Source: Limnothrix sp. CACIAM 69d (lineage in GTDB: Bacteria > Cyanobacteriota > Cyanobacteriia > CACIAM-69d). From it: a stretch of 35,352 nt of DNA. Below the pieces are notes generated by a model. It was not told the origin of the DNA. It did no database searches and worked only from the letters and a program-made list of their open reading frames with translations. Of this stretch, positions 26,288 through 35,151 are shown one piece after another. Positions within the stretch are counted from its first letter, which is position 1. Each line of letters opens with the position of its first letter. The stretch covers positions 1 through 35,352 of the forward strand of contig MKGP02000055.1 of assembly GCA_001913845.2 (NCBI GenBank). The letters run 5' to 3'. The position numbers and the translations under genes are program-made.

Positions 26288-26587
26288 TTAGGTCGGTGAT
26301 CGATCGCGATCGGCCACCTCCGCCAACGCCGCCTCGATCGCCGCTGGACTCACCCCCTGCCGCTGCAAACTCGCCACCAACAACGCCACCCGATCGTCCG
26401 CCAGCCGCTCCAGATCCAGCCGCAACCCCTGGCCCACATAGGCCCGCACCAAAGGCTGATAGCCCGAAAACCCCAACAGCGGTGCAATTCGCTTCAGATC
26501 CTCAACCACATCCTCCGGCATCCGAATCGTAATCGTCGTCATCGGGCGATCGCGCTTCAGCCGTTTCCGAAGAGTTTCAATACTCAT
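26288..26587 (-). CDS. ribbon-helix-helix antitoxin (BrnA/CopG-like)
   Basis: A 99-residue protein whose ITIRMPEDVVEDLKRIAPLLGFSGYQPLVRAYVGQGLR is a ribbon-helix-helix DNA-binding domain: a short beta strand with TIR, then two helices. The C-terminal tail (ALLVASLQRQGVSPAAIEAALAEVA) is helical and should bind the toxin. It is encoded directly after the toxin, and the frames overlap at ATGAGTATTGA, with ATG 26587 inside the toxin's last codons. GTG 26596 would add three residues. The pair normally represses its own promoter. It points toward the DGR template and converges on it. Confidence 0.82.
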   Translation of the reverse strand: MSIETLRKRLKRDRPMTTITIRMPEDVVEDLKRIAPLLGFSGYQPLVRAYVGQGLRLDLERLADDRVALLVASLQRQGVSPAAIEAALAEVADRDRSPT

Positions 26588-26873
26588 ATTGCTCACGCTC
26601 CTGCCGGGTTGCTTTGCGAGCCGAAATGATCCGAATCATGTCGTTTTCGCGCTCGATATAGACCACATACAACAAGTTCCAGCGCCGATCGAAGCCAAGC
26701 ACCGCTTCTCTGAATTCTTGATTGCGACTGGCATCCACCACCACAAGAAACGGATCAAAAAATGCTTCTGCTGCTTGCGGGAACGTAACGCCATCGTGCT
26801 TGACCGCGTTGGCTGCTGCCTTGTCTTGGTTCCAAACAAAGACAACGCCATTGAGTACGAAATGGACATCCAT
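26577..26873 (-). CDS. BrnT family toxin (ribonuclease)
   Basis: A toxin of about 98 residues with the BrnT pattern. FVWNQDKAAANAVKHDGVTFPQAAEAFFDPF matches the family's F.WD..KA..N..KHGVSFEEA...F.DP. It is followed by a strand pair, REAVLGFDRRWNLLYVVYIER, and IRIISARKATRQEREQYEY at the end, which is the usual R-I-IS-ARKA..E...Y. BrnT toxins are RelE-fold RNases neutralised by BrnA. All expected residues seem present, so it may be active. ATG 26873 (MDVHFVLNG) and ATG 26885 are both possible; 26873 fits relatives better. Confidence 0.88.
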   Translation of the reverse strand: MDVHFVLNGVVFVWNQDKAAANAVKHDGVTFPQAAEAFFDPFLVVVDASRNQEFREAVLGFDRRWNLLYVVYIERENDMIRIISARKATRQEREQYEY

Positions 26874-26925
26874 ATCGCACAGCATAATGAGAACGTATTT
26901 ACAGTGTCAATACAAATACTTAGCC

Positions 26926-27198
26926 TGTCTCGATTGGCTCATCGAGCTGCGATCGCGCACCGATCGGCTTGAACTGCTCCAAGCCAAACTGCAAGAGTAT
27001 CTGGCGGCTGGACTGTAACTGGGTTGGCTGATCGATCCGATTCAGCAGCAGGTTTGGATCTATCAACCCGATCGCGCACCGATTCAGCGCGATCGCCCCC
27101 TGGAGTTGAGCGGCGATCCGGTGATGCCGGAATTTCGGTTAGATTTACGAGCCATTTGTCCTCCCGAATTCACAGGAATCTCACCAAATGCGCCCTAA
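26926..27198 (+). pseudogene. Uma2 family endonuclease remnant, 5'-truncated with in-frame stop
   Basis: From 26926 the frame reads CLDWLIELRSRTDRLELLQAKLQEYLAAGL, stop, then LGWLIDPIQQQVWIYQPD, DRPLELSGDPVMPEFRLDLRAI and stops at 27196-27198. This is the C-terminal half of a Uma2 (DUF820) protein, typically V-IELRS..D....L..KM.EY...G..LGWLIDP. The in-frame TAA at 27016-27018 lies where relatives have a codon such as CAA, so a single C-to-T change explains it. The N-terminal half is absent: the toxin's promoter region lies there instead. It is a decayed remnant. Confidence 0.75.
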
Positions 27199-27243
27199 TC
27201 TTCCCCTGCCGCCGCTCAACAGCCTTGGGCGATCGTGGCCTAA

Positions 27244-28665
27244 CTAACCGTTCGCCAATGCGGCCCATTCCGTGTGGAACGTGCCCGGTTTGTCGATCCG
27301 CTCGTAGGTATGTGCGCCGAAGAAGTCGCGCTGGGCTTGGGTGAGGTTTTGGGGCAGTCGATCGCGCCGGTAGCTATCGAAATAGTCCAGGGAGGCGCTG
27401 AAGGCTGGAACCGCGATCCCCGTTTGGGCCGCCGTTGCTACCACCGATCGCCAAGCGGCCTGGCGATCGAGAATGGTTTGCTTAAACTCCGGAGCCAGCA
27501 GCAAATTCGGCAACTGTGGATTATCCGTAAAAGCTCGCTCAATCTTGCTCAGGAAGCCAGCGCGAATGATGCAGCCGCCTTTCCAAATTCTGGCCATTTC
27601 CGCCAAATTTAAGCCATAGCCAAATTCAGCGGAAGCCTTTGCCAACAGGGCCATCCCTTGGGCATAGGAACAGATTTTGGAGCAGTAGAGCGCATCCCGC
27701 ACTTGGTCAATGAACGTGGCTTGATCCACCGGGGCGATCGGGCCGGGGCCGCTCAGCTCTTGGGCCGCCGCCGTCCGCTCGGCCTTAATGGACGACATAA
27801 TCCGGGCATTCACCGCCGCGATGATGGTTGGGATCGAAACCCCCAACTCCAGAGCGCTCATCACCGTCCATCGGCCGGTTCCTTTTTGCCCCGCTGCATC
27901 TTGAATCAGCTCCACCAACGGCTCTTGAGTGTCGGGATCACTGACCTTAAAGATTTCAGCGGTAATTTCAATCAAAAAGGAGTTGAGTTCGTCCGTTTGG
28001 TTCCAAGCCGCAAAGGTGGATTGCAACTGGGCTTGGTTCAGGCCGCCCACGGTTTTCAGCAAGTCGTAGGCTTCGGCAATGAGCTGCATATCGCCATACT
28101 CAATGCCGTTGTGAACCATCTTGACGTAGTGTCCAGATCCGCCGGGGCCGATGTAGGTAACGCAGGGGCCGTTATCCACCTGGGCGGCAATTTTGGTGAC
28201 GATCGGCTCAATTTTTTCATAGGCCGATCGAGTGCCACCGGGCATCAAGCTGGGGCCATTCAGCGCCCCTTCTTCGCCGCCGCTCACGCCCATGCCAATG
28301 TAGGTCAGGCCCAAGGCTTCCAGATCTTGGGTGCGGCGCTCTGTGTCCTCATAAAGCGAGTTGCCACCGTCAATCAAAATATCGCCCGGAGCCAGCAGGG
28401 GCTTGAGCTGTTCAATCACCGCATCCACGGGCCCGCCGGCCTTGACCATAATCAAGATTTTGCGCGGCGGTTCAAGGGCGGCCACAAATTCTTCCAAGCT
28501 GTAGGTGGGTTGCACCTGCTTGCCCTGGGCCCGGGTGGCCATGAATGTGTCGGTTTTATCGCGGCTGCGGTTATACACCGCGATCGGGAATCCATTCCGT
28601 TCAATGTTCAGGGCAAGATTTTCGCCCATCACAGCAAGACCGATGAGTCCGAAACTTTGAGCCAT
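27244..28665 (-). CDS. gnd: 6-phosphogluconate dehydrogenase (decarboxylating)
   Basis: Oxidative pentose phosphate enzyme making ribulose-5-P, CO2 and NADPH in the cytosol. At 473 residues it has full length. The N-terminal Rossmann motif is GLIGLAVMGENLALN, followed by YNRSRDKTD. The substrate-site signature is GMGVSGGEEGALNGPSLMPGG, the catalytic lysine and histidine segment is GSGHYVKMVHNGIEYGDMQLI, and the late motif is AQRDFFGAHTYERID. ATG 28665 opens MAQSFGLIGLAVMG. With transaldolase this is the second pentose phosphate gene in the window, but they are 25 kb apart and not an operon. Confidence 0.97.
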   Translation of the reverse strand: MAQSFGLIGLAVMGENLALNIERNGFPIAVYNRSRDKTDTFMATRAQGKQVQPTYSLEEFVAALEPPRKILIMVKAGGPVDAVIEQLKPLLAPGDILIDGGNSLYEDTERRTQDLEALGLTYIGMGVSGGEEGALNGPSLMPGGTRSAYEKIEPIVTKIAAQVDNGPCVTYIGPGGSGHYVKMVHNGIEYGDMQLIAEAYDLLKTVGGLNQAQLQSTFAAWNQTDELNSFLIEITAEIFKVSDPDTQEPLVELIQDAAGQKGTGRWTVMSALELGVSIPTIIAAVNARIMSSIKAERTAAAQELSGPGPIAPVDQATFIDQVRDALYCSKICSYAQGMALLAKASAEFGYGLNLAEMARIWKGGCIIRAGFLSKIERAFTDNPQLPNLLLAPEFKQTILDRQAAWRSVVATAAQTGIAVPAFSASLDYFDSYRRDRLPQNLTQAQRDFFGAHTYERIDKPGTFHTEWAALANG

Positions 28666-28992
28666 AGGAAAAATCTGGGTCGGCTAACAATCGGCTGAGT
28701 TGTGGCTGGCGGGCCAATCATGCAGGCCCCAACCAACATCACGGGAGTCGCAGTTCAAAGTTTTTAGCTCAAGCACTGTTGCGGGCGCTGTCGTGGATGT
28801 TGCAATGGGCTGGCCGAGGAAGCGCAGGCTATTCGGATTAGGGGGACGGAATCGCAACACCCGAGGCCACAACAGGGGCCAACCACTCAGCACCGTCATC
28901 CTTGATGACAACTTGCCTCAGATTAGCCCGATCCCCTGGGGACGGACTGGAAGATTCCGTTAAAAGTCTGCTCAAGAACCATCAGGAGAACA

Positions 28993-29066
28993 TTGAAGAC
29001 TATTTGAAGACTATTTATTGAAGACTATTTAAAGACTGCTGAAAGACTGAAAACTGGTTAAAGACT
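28993..29066 (+). repeat. GAAGACTATT tandem tract
   Basis: TTGAAGACTATT recurs three times, followed by the shortened variants TAAAGACT, GAAAGACT and TTAAAGACT. The unit drifts between about 8 and 15 nt, suggesting slipped-strand growth. It is AT-rich compared with the surroundings. Confidence 0.7.
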
Positions 29067-29342
29067 AGCCAACGGCGGGTTGAAGGCAGATTCAAGCTCA
29101 TTGATCGCTTTCATCGCTAATTGAATTGAGGTTGCCGGAAGTCGCCCAATTGGGGCGATCGGGGCTAATCTGGACTGAACTTGGACAGGATGGAGAATGC
29201 CACGGAACGCAACGTGGAAGCCAATTGCGCCATTGTCTAGGTTCAAGTGCTAGCGTTGGGTCAGGTGAGATTTTGGCAGGCTGGCTCGGGTGCGATACCG
29301 GCTTGTTGATTTGCGGGAACTTTGCGGGAATTCTGTTTTCAT

Positions 29343-29436
29343 CGCAGTTCGTGACCGCAACTCTCGATTGCGGTTCGTGATAGCAGTTCATGATCGTAAT
29401 TGGTCACTGCAACTTGTCACTGCAATTGGTCACCAA
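29343..29436 (+). repeat. GCAGTTCGTGA / GTCACTGCAA degenerate repeat tract
   Basis: Short motifs alternate in both orientations: GCAGTTCGTGA, GCGGTTCGTGA and GCAGTTCATGA, then GGTCACTGCAA, TGTCACTGCAA and GGTCACC. Because the second set is close to the complement of the first, the tract can fold on itself. Confidence 0.6.
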
Positions 29437-29920
29437 CAACGCATCACCACAGATCAACTCAACTCGCATCTAGCGAGGAAAATGGGAAGGAGCGGTGCTT
29501 TTGCAGTGCCGGTTCTGGATTTGAGCATGGAAACGGGCGATCGGGGGACGCTTAGCCAATTGGTCGCAAGAGGAGGGCGATCGCAGGGGACATCTCGAAC
29601 AAACCAATTGCGTTCAGGGCGATCGGGCAAGGGGCTTAAACCAGGCTTTAATCAAGGTTGCACGGCTTAACCACAGCCTAACCACGAAAACAACGCGGCA
29701 GTGACGGGGCCGCGGCGGGATGGGTTAACCGGACTGGGGCATGGGCGTTCTGAAAAACTGGTCTGGCCCCTCACCGCTTGTGAGCCTAAGCGCTGTCGAA
29801 TAGGGTGTAATGCATCGATCGGTTAACGTTCTCGGCGCTGTTCCCGGTGCTATTCTCAGCGTTCCAGTCGATGCGGATTTGGCGATATTGATTCGATTGC
29901 TGTGAAGCAGAGTAGATGGC

Positions 29921-31723
29921 ATGGCTGAGATCCAATTACGCCTTCAGGTTCCCGGTAGCCCCGATCGACTGATTCCCGTGGAAACCGACTCCGTGACGAT
30001 CGGGCGGGCCAGTGATTGCGAGCTGCCCCTTTCTCCCTATGGCGTGTCGCGACACCATGCCCGAATTAGTCGCGTCGATCGGGCTAGTCCCTGGATGGTT
30101 GAAGACCTGCAAAGCAAAAACGGCACACGCCTGAACCAAACCCCCCTCCAACAGCCAACCCCCATCGCCCACGGCGATCGAATCTATATCGAAAATGTTT
30201 GTATCACCATCCTGCTGGCGGGGGTGGGCACGGCCAACGCGGTCACGAATCCCACCATCACCCGATCGCGCCAATCGCCCCAAGGGCCCAAAGCCGTCTA
30301 TTCCCAGCGGGTGCAGGTTCCCTTAAACCCCGAGGCTTTGCCGCCCACCGTTTCCGTGGTGCGGCCCAATTTGGTCAAGCTGCCCCTGATTGATGCCACG
30401 GCCGATGGCAAAATGCGGATTTCGCGCGATGCCAGCGACCTCAAAGAACAGTGGCTCCGCACCAGCGAAGGCAGCGGCGACAGTCTTTATGAGCGCGATC
30501 GCACCATTGCCCGCCTGCGCGATCTCGTAGAAATTGCCAAAGGCCTCACCTCCGCCGCCAGCAGCAACGCCATCTTCTCCCAAGTGCAAGAAGTGGTGTT
30601 TCGCTATCTCACCAACATTGAGCGCCTGGCCCTGTTGGTGGACGTGGAAGGCAATGGCCAACTGCAACTGCTGAACGCGGCCGCCCGCGAAACCGAACGG
30701 GCCCGCGACCTCACCCTCAACAGCGGTTGGATCAGCCAAAGCATCTGCCAAAAAGTTTTCAAGGAAAAAATTGCCCTGCAAACGGCCGATGCCCAAGCCG
30801 ACGAACGGTTTGGCGCGGAACAAAGCATTCTCTATAAAGGCATCCGCAGCGCCATGGCCGTGCCCCTTTGGAACGAAGACAAAGTGGTCGGTGTGCTCTA
30901 TGCCGATGCCAACCTGTCCTCCGAAAGTTGGGTGCAAGAGGGCGAAGACGATCTCAGTTTCTTTTCCGCATTGGCCAACCTCGTGGCTGCCAGTGTTCAA
31001 CGGTGGTTGCTCACCCGCAAGCTTCAGGAAGAAGAGCGCCTGTGCCAAAAGCTAGAGCGCTACCACTCGCCTGCGGTGGTGCAACAGATGATCGCTGCTG
31101 GCACCCACGAGGATGGCCGGATTCCCACCACCGATGGGGAACTCAGCATCCTGTTTGCGGATATTGTCGGGTTTACGGCCCTTTCGGAGCGCCTGAGTCC
31201 GGCGGAGGTGGCGGATCTGTTGAACCGCTTTTTTGAAGAAATGCTGCAAGAGGTGTTTGCCCTAGGAGGAACCCTCGATAAGTTCATTGGCGATTGCATC
31301 ATGGCCTTTTTTGGTGCGCCGGAACCACAACCGGATCATGCCGATCGCGCTGTGATTGCGGCCCGGCGAATGCTGGAGCGCTTGGACGATCTAAATAAAC
31401 GAAACGTGTTGGGCGAGCATTTGCAACTACGGATTGCCATCAACAGCGGTCGAGCCGTGGTGGGGGATGTGGGCAGCTCCCAACGGATGGATTACACAGT
31501 CTTGGGCGGCGCGGTGAACCTGGCGGCCCGGATGGAGGCGATTTGTCCGGTGGGTCAATGCATCATCAGCGCCAATACCTATGACTTGGTGTCGCGGAAG
31601 ATGAATTGGGTGCAAATGGGAGAATTTCGGTTCAAGGGCATTGAACGGCCAGTACCCATTTTCCAAGATGGCCACCGCGCCCAAGAACTAGAGTTGGTGA
31701 AGCTTTTGACGGAGCCTTCTTGA
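29921..31723 (+). CDS. FHA-GAF-adenylate cyclase (class III)
   Basis: A 600-residue soluble signalling enzyme. FHA domain at about 5-100 (IGRASDCELPL, SRHHARI, SKNGTRLN), binding phosphothreonine peptides. GAF domain at about 205-365, with IRSAMAVPLWNEDKVVGVLYADAN. Class III cyclase domain at about 405-585. The metal-binding Asp residues are in LFADIVGFTALS (D414) and FIGDCIMAFFG (D458). Adenine-specifying residues are K454 (TLDKFIGD) and D524/T526 (MDYTVLGG), and the transition-state residues are N533 and R537. It should therefore make cAMP rather than cGMP. GAF ligand and FHA partner are unknown. It resembles cyanobacterial multi-domain cyclases, and nothing is missing. Confidence 0.94.
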   Translation: MAEIQLRLQVPGSPDRLIPVETDSVTIGRASDCELPLSPYGVSRHHARISRVDRASPWMVEDLQSKNGTRLNQTPLQQPTPIAHGDRIYIENVCITILLAGVGTANAVTNPTITRSRQSPQGPKAVYSQRVQVPLNPEALPPTVSVVRPNLVKLPLIDATADGKMRISRDASDLKEQWLRTSEGSGDSLYERDRTIARLRDLVEIAKGLTSAASSNAIFSQVQEVVFRYLTNIERLALLVDVEGNGQLQLLNAAARETERARDLTLNSGWISQSICQKVFKEKIALQTADAQADERFGAEQSILYKGIRSAMAVPLWNEDKVVGVLYADANLSSESWVQEGEDDLSFFSALANLVAASVQRWLLTRKLQEEERLCQKLERYHSPAVVQQMIAAGTHEDGRIPTTDGELSILFADIVGFTALSERLSPAEVADLLNRFFEEMLQEVFALGGTLDKFIGDCIMAFFGAPEPQPDHADRAVIAARRMLERLDDLNKRNVLGEHLQLRIAINSGRAVVGDVGSSQRMDYTVLGGAVNLAARMEAICPVGQCIISANTYDLVSRKMNWVQMGEFRFKGIERPVPIFQDGHRAQELELVKLLTEPS

Positions 31724-31874
31724 GGCCTGGCCGCAGATTTGGGCGATCGCCCTGATCCGGTTCCTGAGTGGTTCTGGCTAGGGGTTGTTGGCTCGCTTCA
31801 TGGGGCCCTGCGGGCGATCGGCTCAGGGCCAAAACTAGCGCTCCCGGGGCGATCGTAATCCTAAAACTGTTTGC

Positions 31875-31880
31875 TATAAT
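31875..31880 (+). promoter_or_regulatory. consensus -10 box (TATAAT)
   Basis: A perfect TATAAT in an otherwise GC-rich stretch; the start of transcription would be near 31887. No good -35 hexamer is visible 17 bp upstream, so an alternative sigma factor or an activator may be involved. No start codon with a long frame follows, which points to a noncoding or leader RNA. Confidence 0.5.
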
Positions 31881-31886
31881 TCCGGT

Positions 31887-32160
31887 TGGGTTTTGCTGCA
31901 ATGTTGGTGACTGCCAATAATTGTTTTGCGATCTATGTTTGTTCCAATTCGGGGACTCACCGAACGTCTTAGTGGCAGTAGACTGAGCGAGCGTTTCGGC
32001 GTTTTGTTAACTCAGAAACTTTAAACGGAGACAAGAGTACCCACCTGGTTTTTCCAGGTCGGAAGCTGAGGCAAGACGGCATTTGCGGTTAACCCAACTC
32101 CTCAGAATTTGCTTCAACCAATTGTTGATTAACCTCCCCGTCTGGAAAGAACGGGGATCC
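31887..32160 (+). ncRNA. candidate structured noncoding RNA
   Basis: Several stems can be drawn. TTCGG/CCGAA at 31948-31952 and 31960-31964. CTGAG/CTCAG at 31983-31987 and 32011-32015. ACCTGG/CCAGGT at 32043-32048 and 32054-32059 with a T5 loop. CTGAGG/CCTCAG at 32066-32071 and 32100-32105. CCCCGT/ACGGGG at 32136-32141 and 32151-32156. A long-range pair joins CAATAATTG (31915-31923) with CAATTGTTG (32119-32127), with one G-U. The segment follows a consensus -10 box. I cannot assign it to a family; 6S RNA is one possibility, and a long leader of the CHAT gene is another. Confidence 0.45.
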
Positions 32161-32316
32161 CGACCCTAGGTAAACAACCGCAGCTGATCGGTTAGCCGAT
32201 GGGGTCAACACGCTACAAACCAAAATCGCGGGAGCCTTGCGGGCATAGCGATCGCCCAAAACCGAGGGCTAGAGTGGAGCGGATTTAGCCGGCATTTTGG
32301 GTTTGGATCGCTCCCC

Positions 32317-35151
32317 ATGACGACGCTCTCCCTTTGGTTGCGATCGCTGACGGCGGATACGGTGGAATTCCGCTGGTTTTTTGAGAATCCCAATCGCTAC
32401 GAGAGCCGATCGCTCCCGGTGGCGGAGTTGGGCCAGGCGATCGATCAGGCCGATCGCCTCTTTGACCGGACGCTTGATCCTCGGCAGGGGCCGGCCCAGG
32501 CGTTGGCATTGGGGCGGTTGCTGTTTGATTGGCTGGACGGGAGCGATCGGCTGTTGAGTCGGCAGTTGGCGGATCAGCGGCCCGAGGTGTTGGCGATCGA
32601 CTTGATCGCGCCAACCGAGCTGAGCTGGCCCGACTTGGGGCGGTTGCCTTGGGAATTGCTGCACGATGGCGATCGCTTTTTGGTGGCGGCGGGGATTGTG
32701 CCGGTGCGGGTTTGTGCGGAGGCGCGGCCCCTGACCCCGATCGAGCGGCGCAACCGGGCGTTGCATGGTCTGTTTATGGCGGCGGCTCCCACCGGGGGCG
32801 GCGTGGCCCTGGGGTTTGAAACCGAAGAGCAGGCGATTTTGGATGCGACCGATCGCCTGGATATGCGGCTGACCGTGGAAGAAACCGGCTGCTTGGAGGA
32901 TTTGGGCTGGTTGGTGGGGCAGTTTGACCCCAGCGAGTTGGATTTGTTGCACCTGACCGGCCATGCGGGCATTGATCAACGCCAACAACCGCCCGTGTCG
33001 GTATTCATTACGGAAACGGAAACGGGCGATCGCCGCGATGCGACCGCCGCCGACATTGCCCAGGCCTTGGGGCGACAGTTTCCGCCCTTGGTGTTTTTGT
33101 CCGGCTGTCAGACCGGGGAAGGGCGCAACGGAATGCCCGCCATGGCCCGATCGCTCGTGCAGGCGGGGGCGCGGGCCGTGTTGGGTTGGGGGCGACCGGT
33201 CTATGATACCGATGCCACGGCGGCGGCGGCGGCGATCTATCGCGGGTTGGCGGAGGGGCGATCGCTCGTGGATGCGTTGCGGGTGGCCTATGGGGAGCTG
33301 ATGCGGCCCTTGGAAACGGGGCGATCGCCCGAGTGGTATTTATTGCGGTTGTTTGTGGGGGGCAACCTGACCCCGGCGATCGGCCCCTTGGTAACGGCTC
33401 CCCGATCGCCCGGCCGGTTGCGTGCGCCCAAGGCCAGCCTGGTGGGGCAATTTCTCGATCCAAATCGGCAAACGGTGCAAGTGCCGACCCGGCGGGAATT
33501 TGTGGGGCGGCGGCGCTGGTTGCAGCGGGGCTTGCGGGTGTTGCGCGATCGCGAGTCGGTGGGGGTGTGGATTCAGGGCATGGGCGGCCTGGGCAAAAGC
33601 AGCATCGCGGCCCGGCTGTGCGATCGGCTCGATCAATTTCAGCGGGTGGTGATTGTGGGGCGGTTGGATCTGCCTCGGTTTGTGCGGGAAACGGCGTGGG
33701 ATTTTCCCCCAGAGCAACGGGAAATTCTGGAAGACGATCGCAATCCCTTGGCTTATCGCCTCGTCCGTGTGTTTGACCAGCAAGCCCGCCTGGGTCAACC
33801 GCCCTTTTTGTGGGTGTTTGATGATTTTGAAAACTGCCTGGAATTGCGAAACGGCACTTATCAGCTCCAACCGGCGGCGGCGGAAATTTTGGAGGCGATC
33901 GCCACGGCCATTGATCGGCAAGCCTTTGATCAGCCCCACAAGCTGCTGATCACCACCCGCTACGACATTGACCCGGCCCTGCGCGATCGGTTGCGGTTGC
34001 GGCACTTGGGGATTGATGGGTTTCGGGATGGGGATGCGCGCAAGTTGCGGGAACGGCTGCCGGGTTTCAGCAACCCCGCCGCGACGTTGCCCCGATCGCT
34101 GGTGGAGCGGGCTTGGAAGTTGGGCGATGGCAACCCCCGGCTGTGGCGCTGGCTCGATCGGCTCCTGAGCGGCTTGGGTCGGCTGGATGAGTCGGGCAAA
34201 ATCACGATCGACCCCCAAGGCACGGGCGATCGCCCCGACCCGGACACCCTGAGCACCCTGCTCGATCGCCTGGCCCAACAGCCGGACGAGCTACGGGAGC
34301 AAGTGTTGGCCGCCACCCTTTGGGATTGGGTGGATCAGGATTTGCACCACCTGTTGCAGCGGGCAGCGATCTATGAGTTGCCCGTGCCACCAGCGGCGAT
34401 CGACCCCCTATTGACGAACATCCCAGCGGCGACCAACCGCCTGGCCCGGGCCCAAGCCCTGGGGTTGTTGGAGCGATCGCCCGCTGGGGAGTTGCGAGTG
34501 CCGCGCATTTTGCCGCTGGATCTGCCCAGCCCGCCGCCCCAGGAGTTGGCAGCCCTGGCTTGCCAAACGCTCTATCGCCTTTGGTGGGAAGCAGCGGACA
34601 GTTCCACGGAGGAACAGCGCCTAGAAATTCACCGGCTGGCACTGTTGGGCAAAGAATCGGAGATTGCTCTCAAAATTGCCAACCTGCTGTCGGTTCAATG
34701 GAGGGCCGTGAGTCGGTTTCGGGAGACTCAAGACCTCTGCGAAAAAACAATTCGGCTAGCAAATGATCACCGTGTTTTAGCGCAGCTAGGAATGGTTTCT
34801 AGCAATCTAGGACAAATTGCAAAAGCGCTGGATTGCTATAACCAAGCCCTCGATCAATGTCCAACCGACGATCAGCAGATGCGGGCCTTGCTGTTGCACG
34901 AACTGGGCATGATCTACGCCAACCGGGGCGAGATCGAGCAGGCGATCGCCCTCTATCAGCAATCCCTGGAAATCGAGGAGCAAATCGGCAATGCCCAGGG
35001 CAAAGCCGCCACCCTGCACCAACTGGGCATCCTCTACGCCAACCGGGGCGAGATCGAGCAGGCGATCGCCCTCTATCAGCAATCCTGGAAATCCAAGAGC
35101 AAATCGGCAATGCCCAGGGCAAAGCCGCCACCCTGCACGAACTGGGCATGA
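32317..35151 (+). CDS. CHAT-NB-ARC-TPR STAND protein, frameshifted near its 3' end
   Basis: A large signalling NTPase of the STAND class. Residues about 90-350 are a CHAT domain, a caspase-related peptidase, with the dyad His in LLHLTGHAG (H216) and Cys in FLSGCQTGEG (C264). NB-ARC/NACHT-type ATPase at about 390-650: Walker A GMGGLGKSS (421-429), Walker B FLWVFDDFE (D502, D503), and a sensor-like LLITTRYD (543-550). A winged-helix and helical part follows, then TPRs from about 775. The last TPRs are 40-residue units of nearly identical DNA. A C missing near 35083-35085 (CCC in the first unit, CC in the second) shifts the frame, giving the false tail from about residue 924 to a stop at 35149-35151. 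Predicted sensor-effector in antiphage defence or cell death. Confidence 0.88.
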   Translation: MTTLSLWLRSLTADTVEFRWFFENPNRYESRSLPVAELGQAIDQADRLFDRTLDPRQGPAQALALGRLLFDWLDGSDRLLSRQLADQRPEVLAIDLIAPTELSWPDLGRLPWELLHDGDRFLVAAGIVPVRVCAEARPLTPIERRNRALHGLFMAAAPTGGGVALGFETEEQAILDATDRLDMRLTVEETGCLEDLGWLVGQFDPSELDLLHLTGHAGIDQRQQPPVSVFITETETGDRRDATAADIAQALGRQFPPLVFLSGCQTGEGRNGMPAMARSLVQAGARAVLGWGRPVYDTDATAAAAAIYRGLAEGRSLVDALRVAYGELMRPLETGRSPEWYLLRLFVGGNLTPAIGPLVTAPRSPGRLRAPKASLVGQFLDPNRQTVQVPTRREFVGRRRWLQRGLRVLRDRESVGVWIQGMGGLGKSSIAARLCDRLDQFQRVVIVGRLDLPRFVRETAWDFPPEQREILEDDRNPLAYRLVRVFDQQARLGQPPFLWVFDDFENCLELRNGTYQLQPAAAEILEAIATAIDRQAFDQPHKLLITTRYDIDPALRDRLRLRHLGIDGFRDGDARKLRERLPGFSNPAATLPRSLVERAWKLGDGNPRLWRWLDRLLSGLGRLDESGKITIDPQGTGDRPDPDTLSTLLDRLAQQPDELREQVLAATLWDWVDQDLHHLLQRAAIYELPVPPAAIDPLLTNIPAATNRLARAQALGLLERSPAGELRVPRILPLDLPSPPPQELAALACQTLYRLWWEAADSSTEEQRLEIHRLALLGKESEIALKIANLLSVQWRAVSRFRETQDLCEKTIRLANDHRVLAQLGMVSSNLGQIAKALDCYNQALDQCPTDDQQMRALLLHELGMIYANRGEIEQAIALYQQSLEIEEQIGNAQGKAATLHQLGILYANRGEIEQAIALYQQSWKSKSKSAMPRAKPPPCTNWA

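Larger units (their letters stand above)
28666..29920. other. 1.25-kb intergenic region without a convincing gene
   Basis: Open frames here are short and resemble no family. The region holds two short-repeat tracts (28993-29066 and 29343-29436), half of the MITE palindrome near 29627-29639, and the upstream regions of gnd and the cyclase. Composition is mixed. It may contain unrecognised small RNAs or decayed sequence. Confidence 0.55.
31724..32316. other. intergenic region (about 590 bp) with a promoter and a likely structured RNA
   Basis: No protein gene is convincing. The first 150 bp after the cyclase hold HIP1-rich sequence. A consensus -10 box and a hairpin-rich segment occupy about 31875-32160. 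The last 150 bp lead into the CHAT gene. Confidence 0.6.

Noticed and set aside
27658-28698. Long open frame (346 codons) opposite gnd
   Set aside because: It mirrors 6-phosphogluconate dehydrogenase codons and has no recognisable domain.
29290-29670. 126-codon frame in the gene-free region
   Set aside because: It spans a simple-repeat tract, has no domain or ribosome site, and its codon use is unlike the neighbouring genes.
32041-32080. SRP RNA, because of CCAGGTCGGAAGC
   Set aside because: The conserved SRP helix with its GGAA tetraloop and the matching arm are absent; the hairpin here has a T5 loop.
35083-35085. Programmed ribosomal frameshift in the TPR region
   Set aside because: The change is a single missing C in one of several near-identical repeats, with no slippery heptamer or stimulatory structure that I can see; a sequence error or mutation is simpler.
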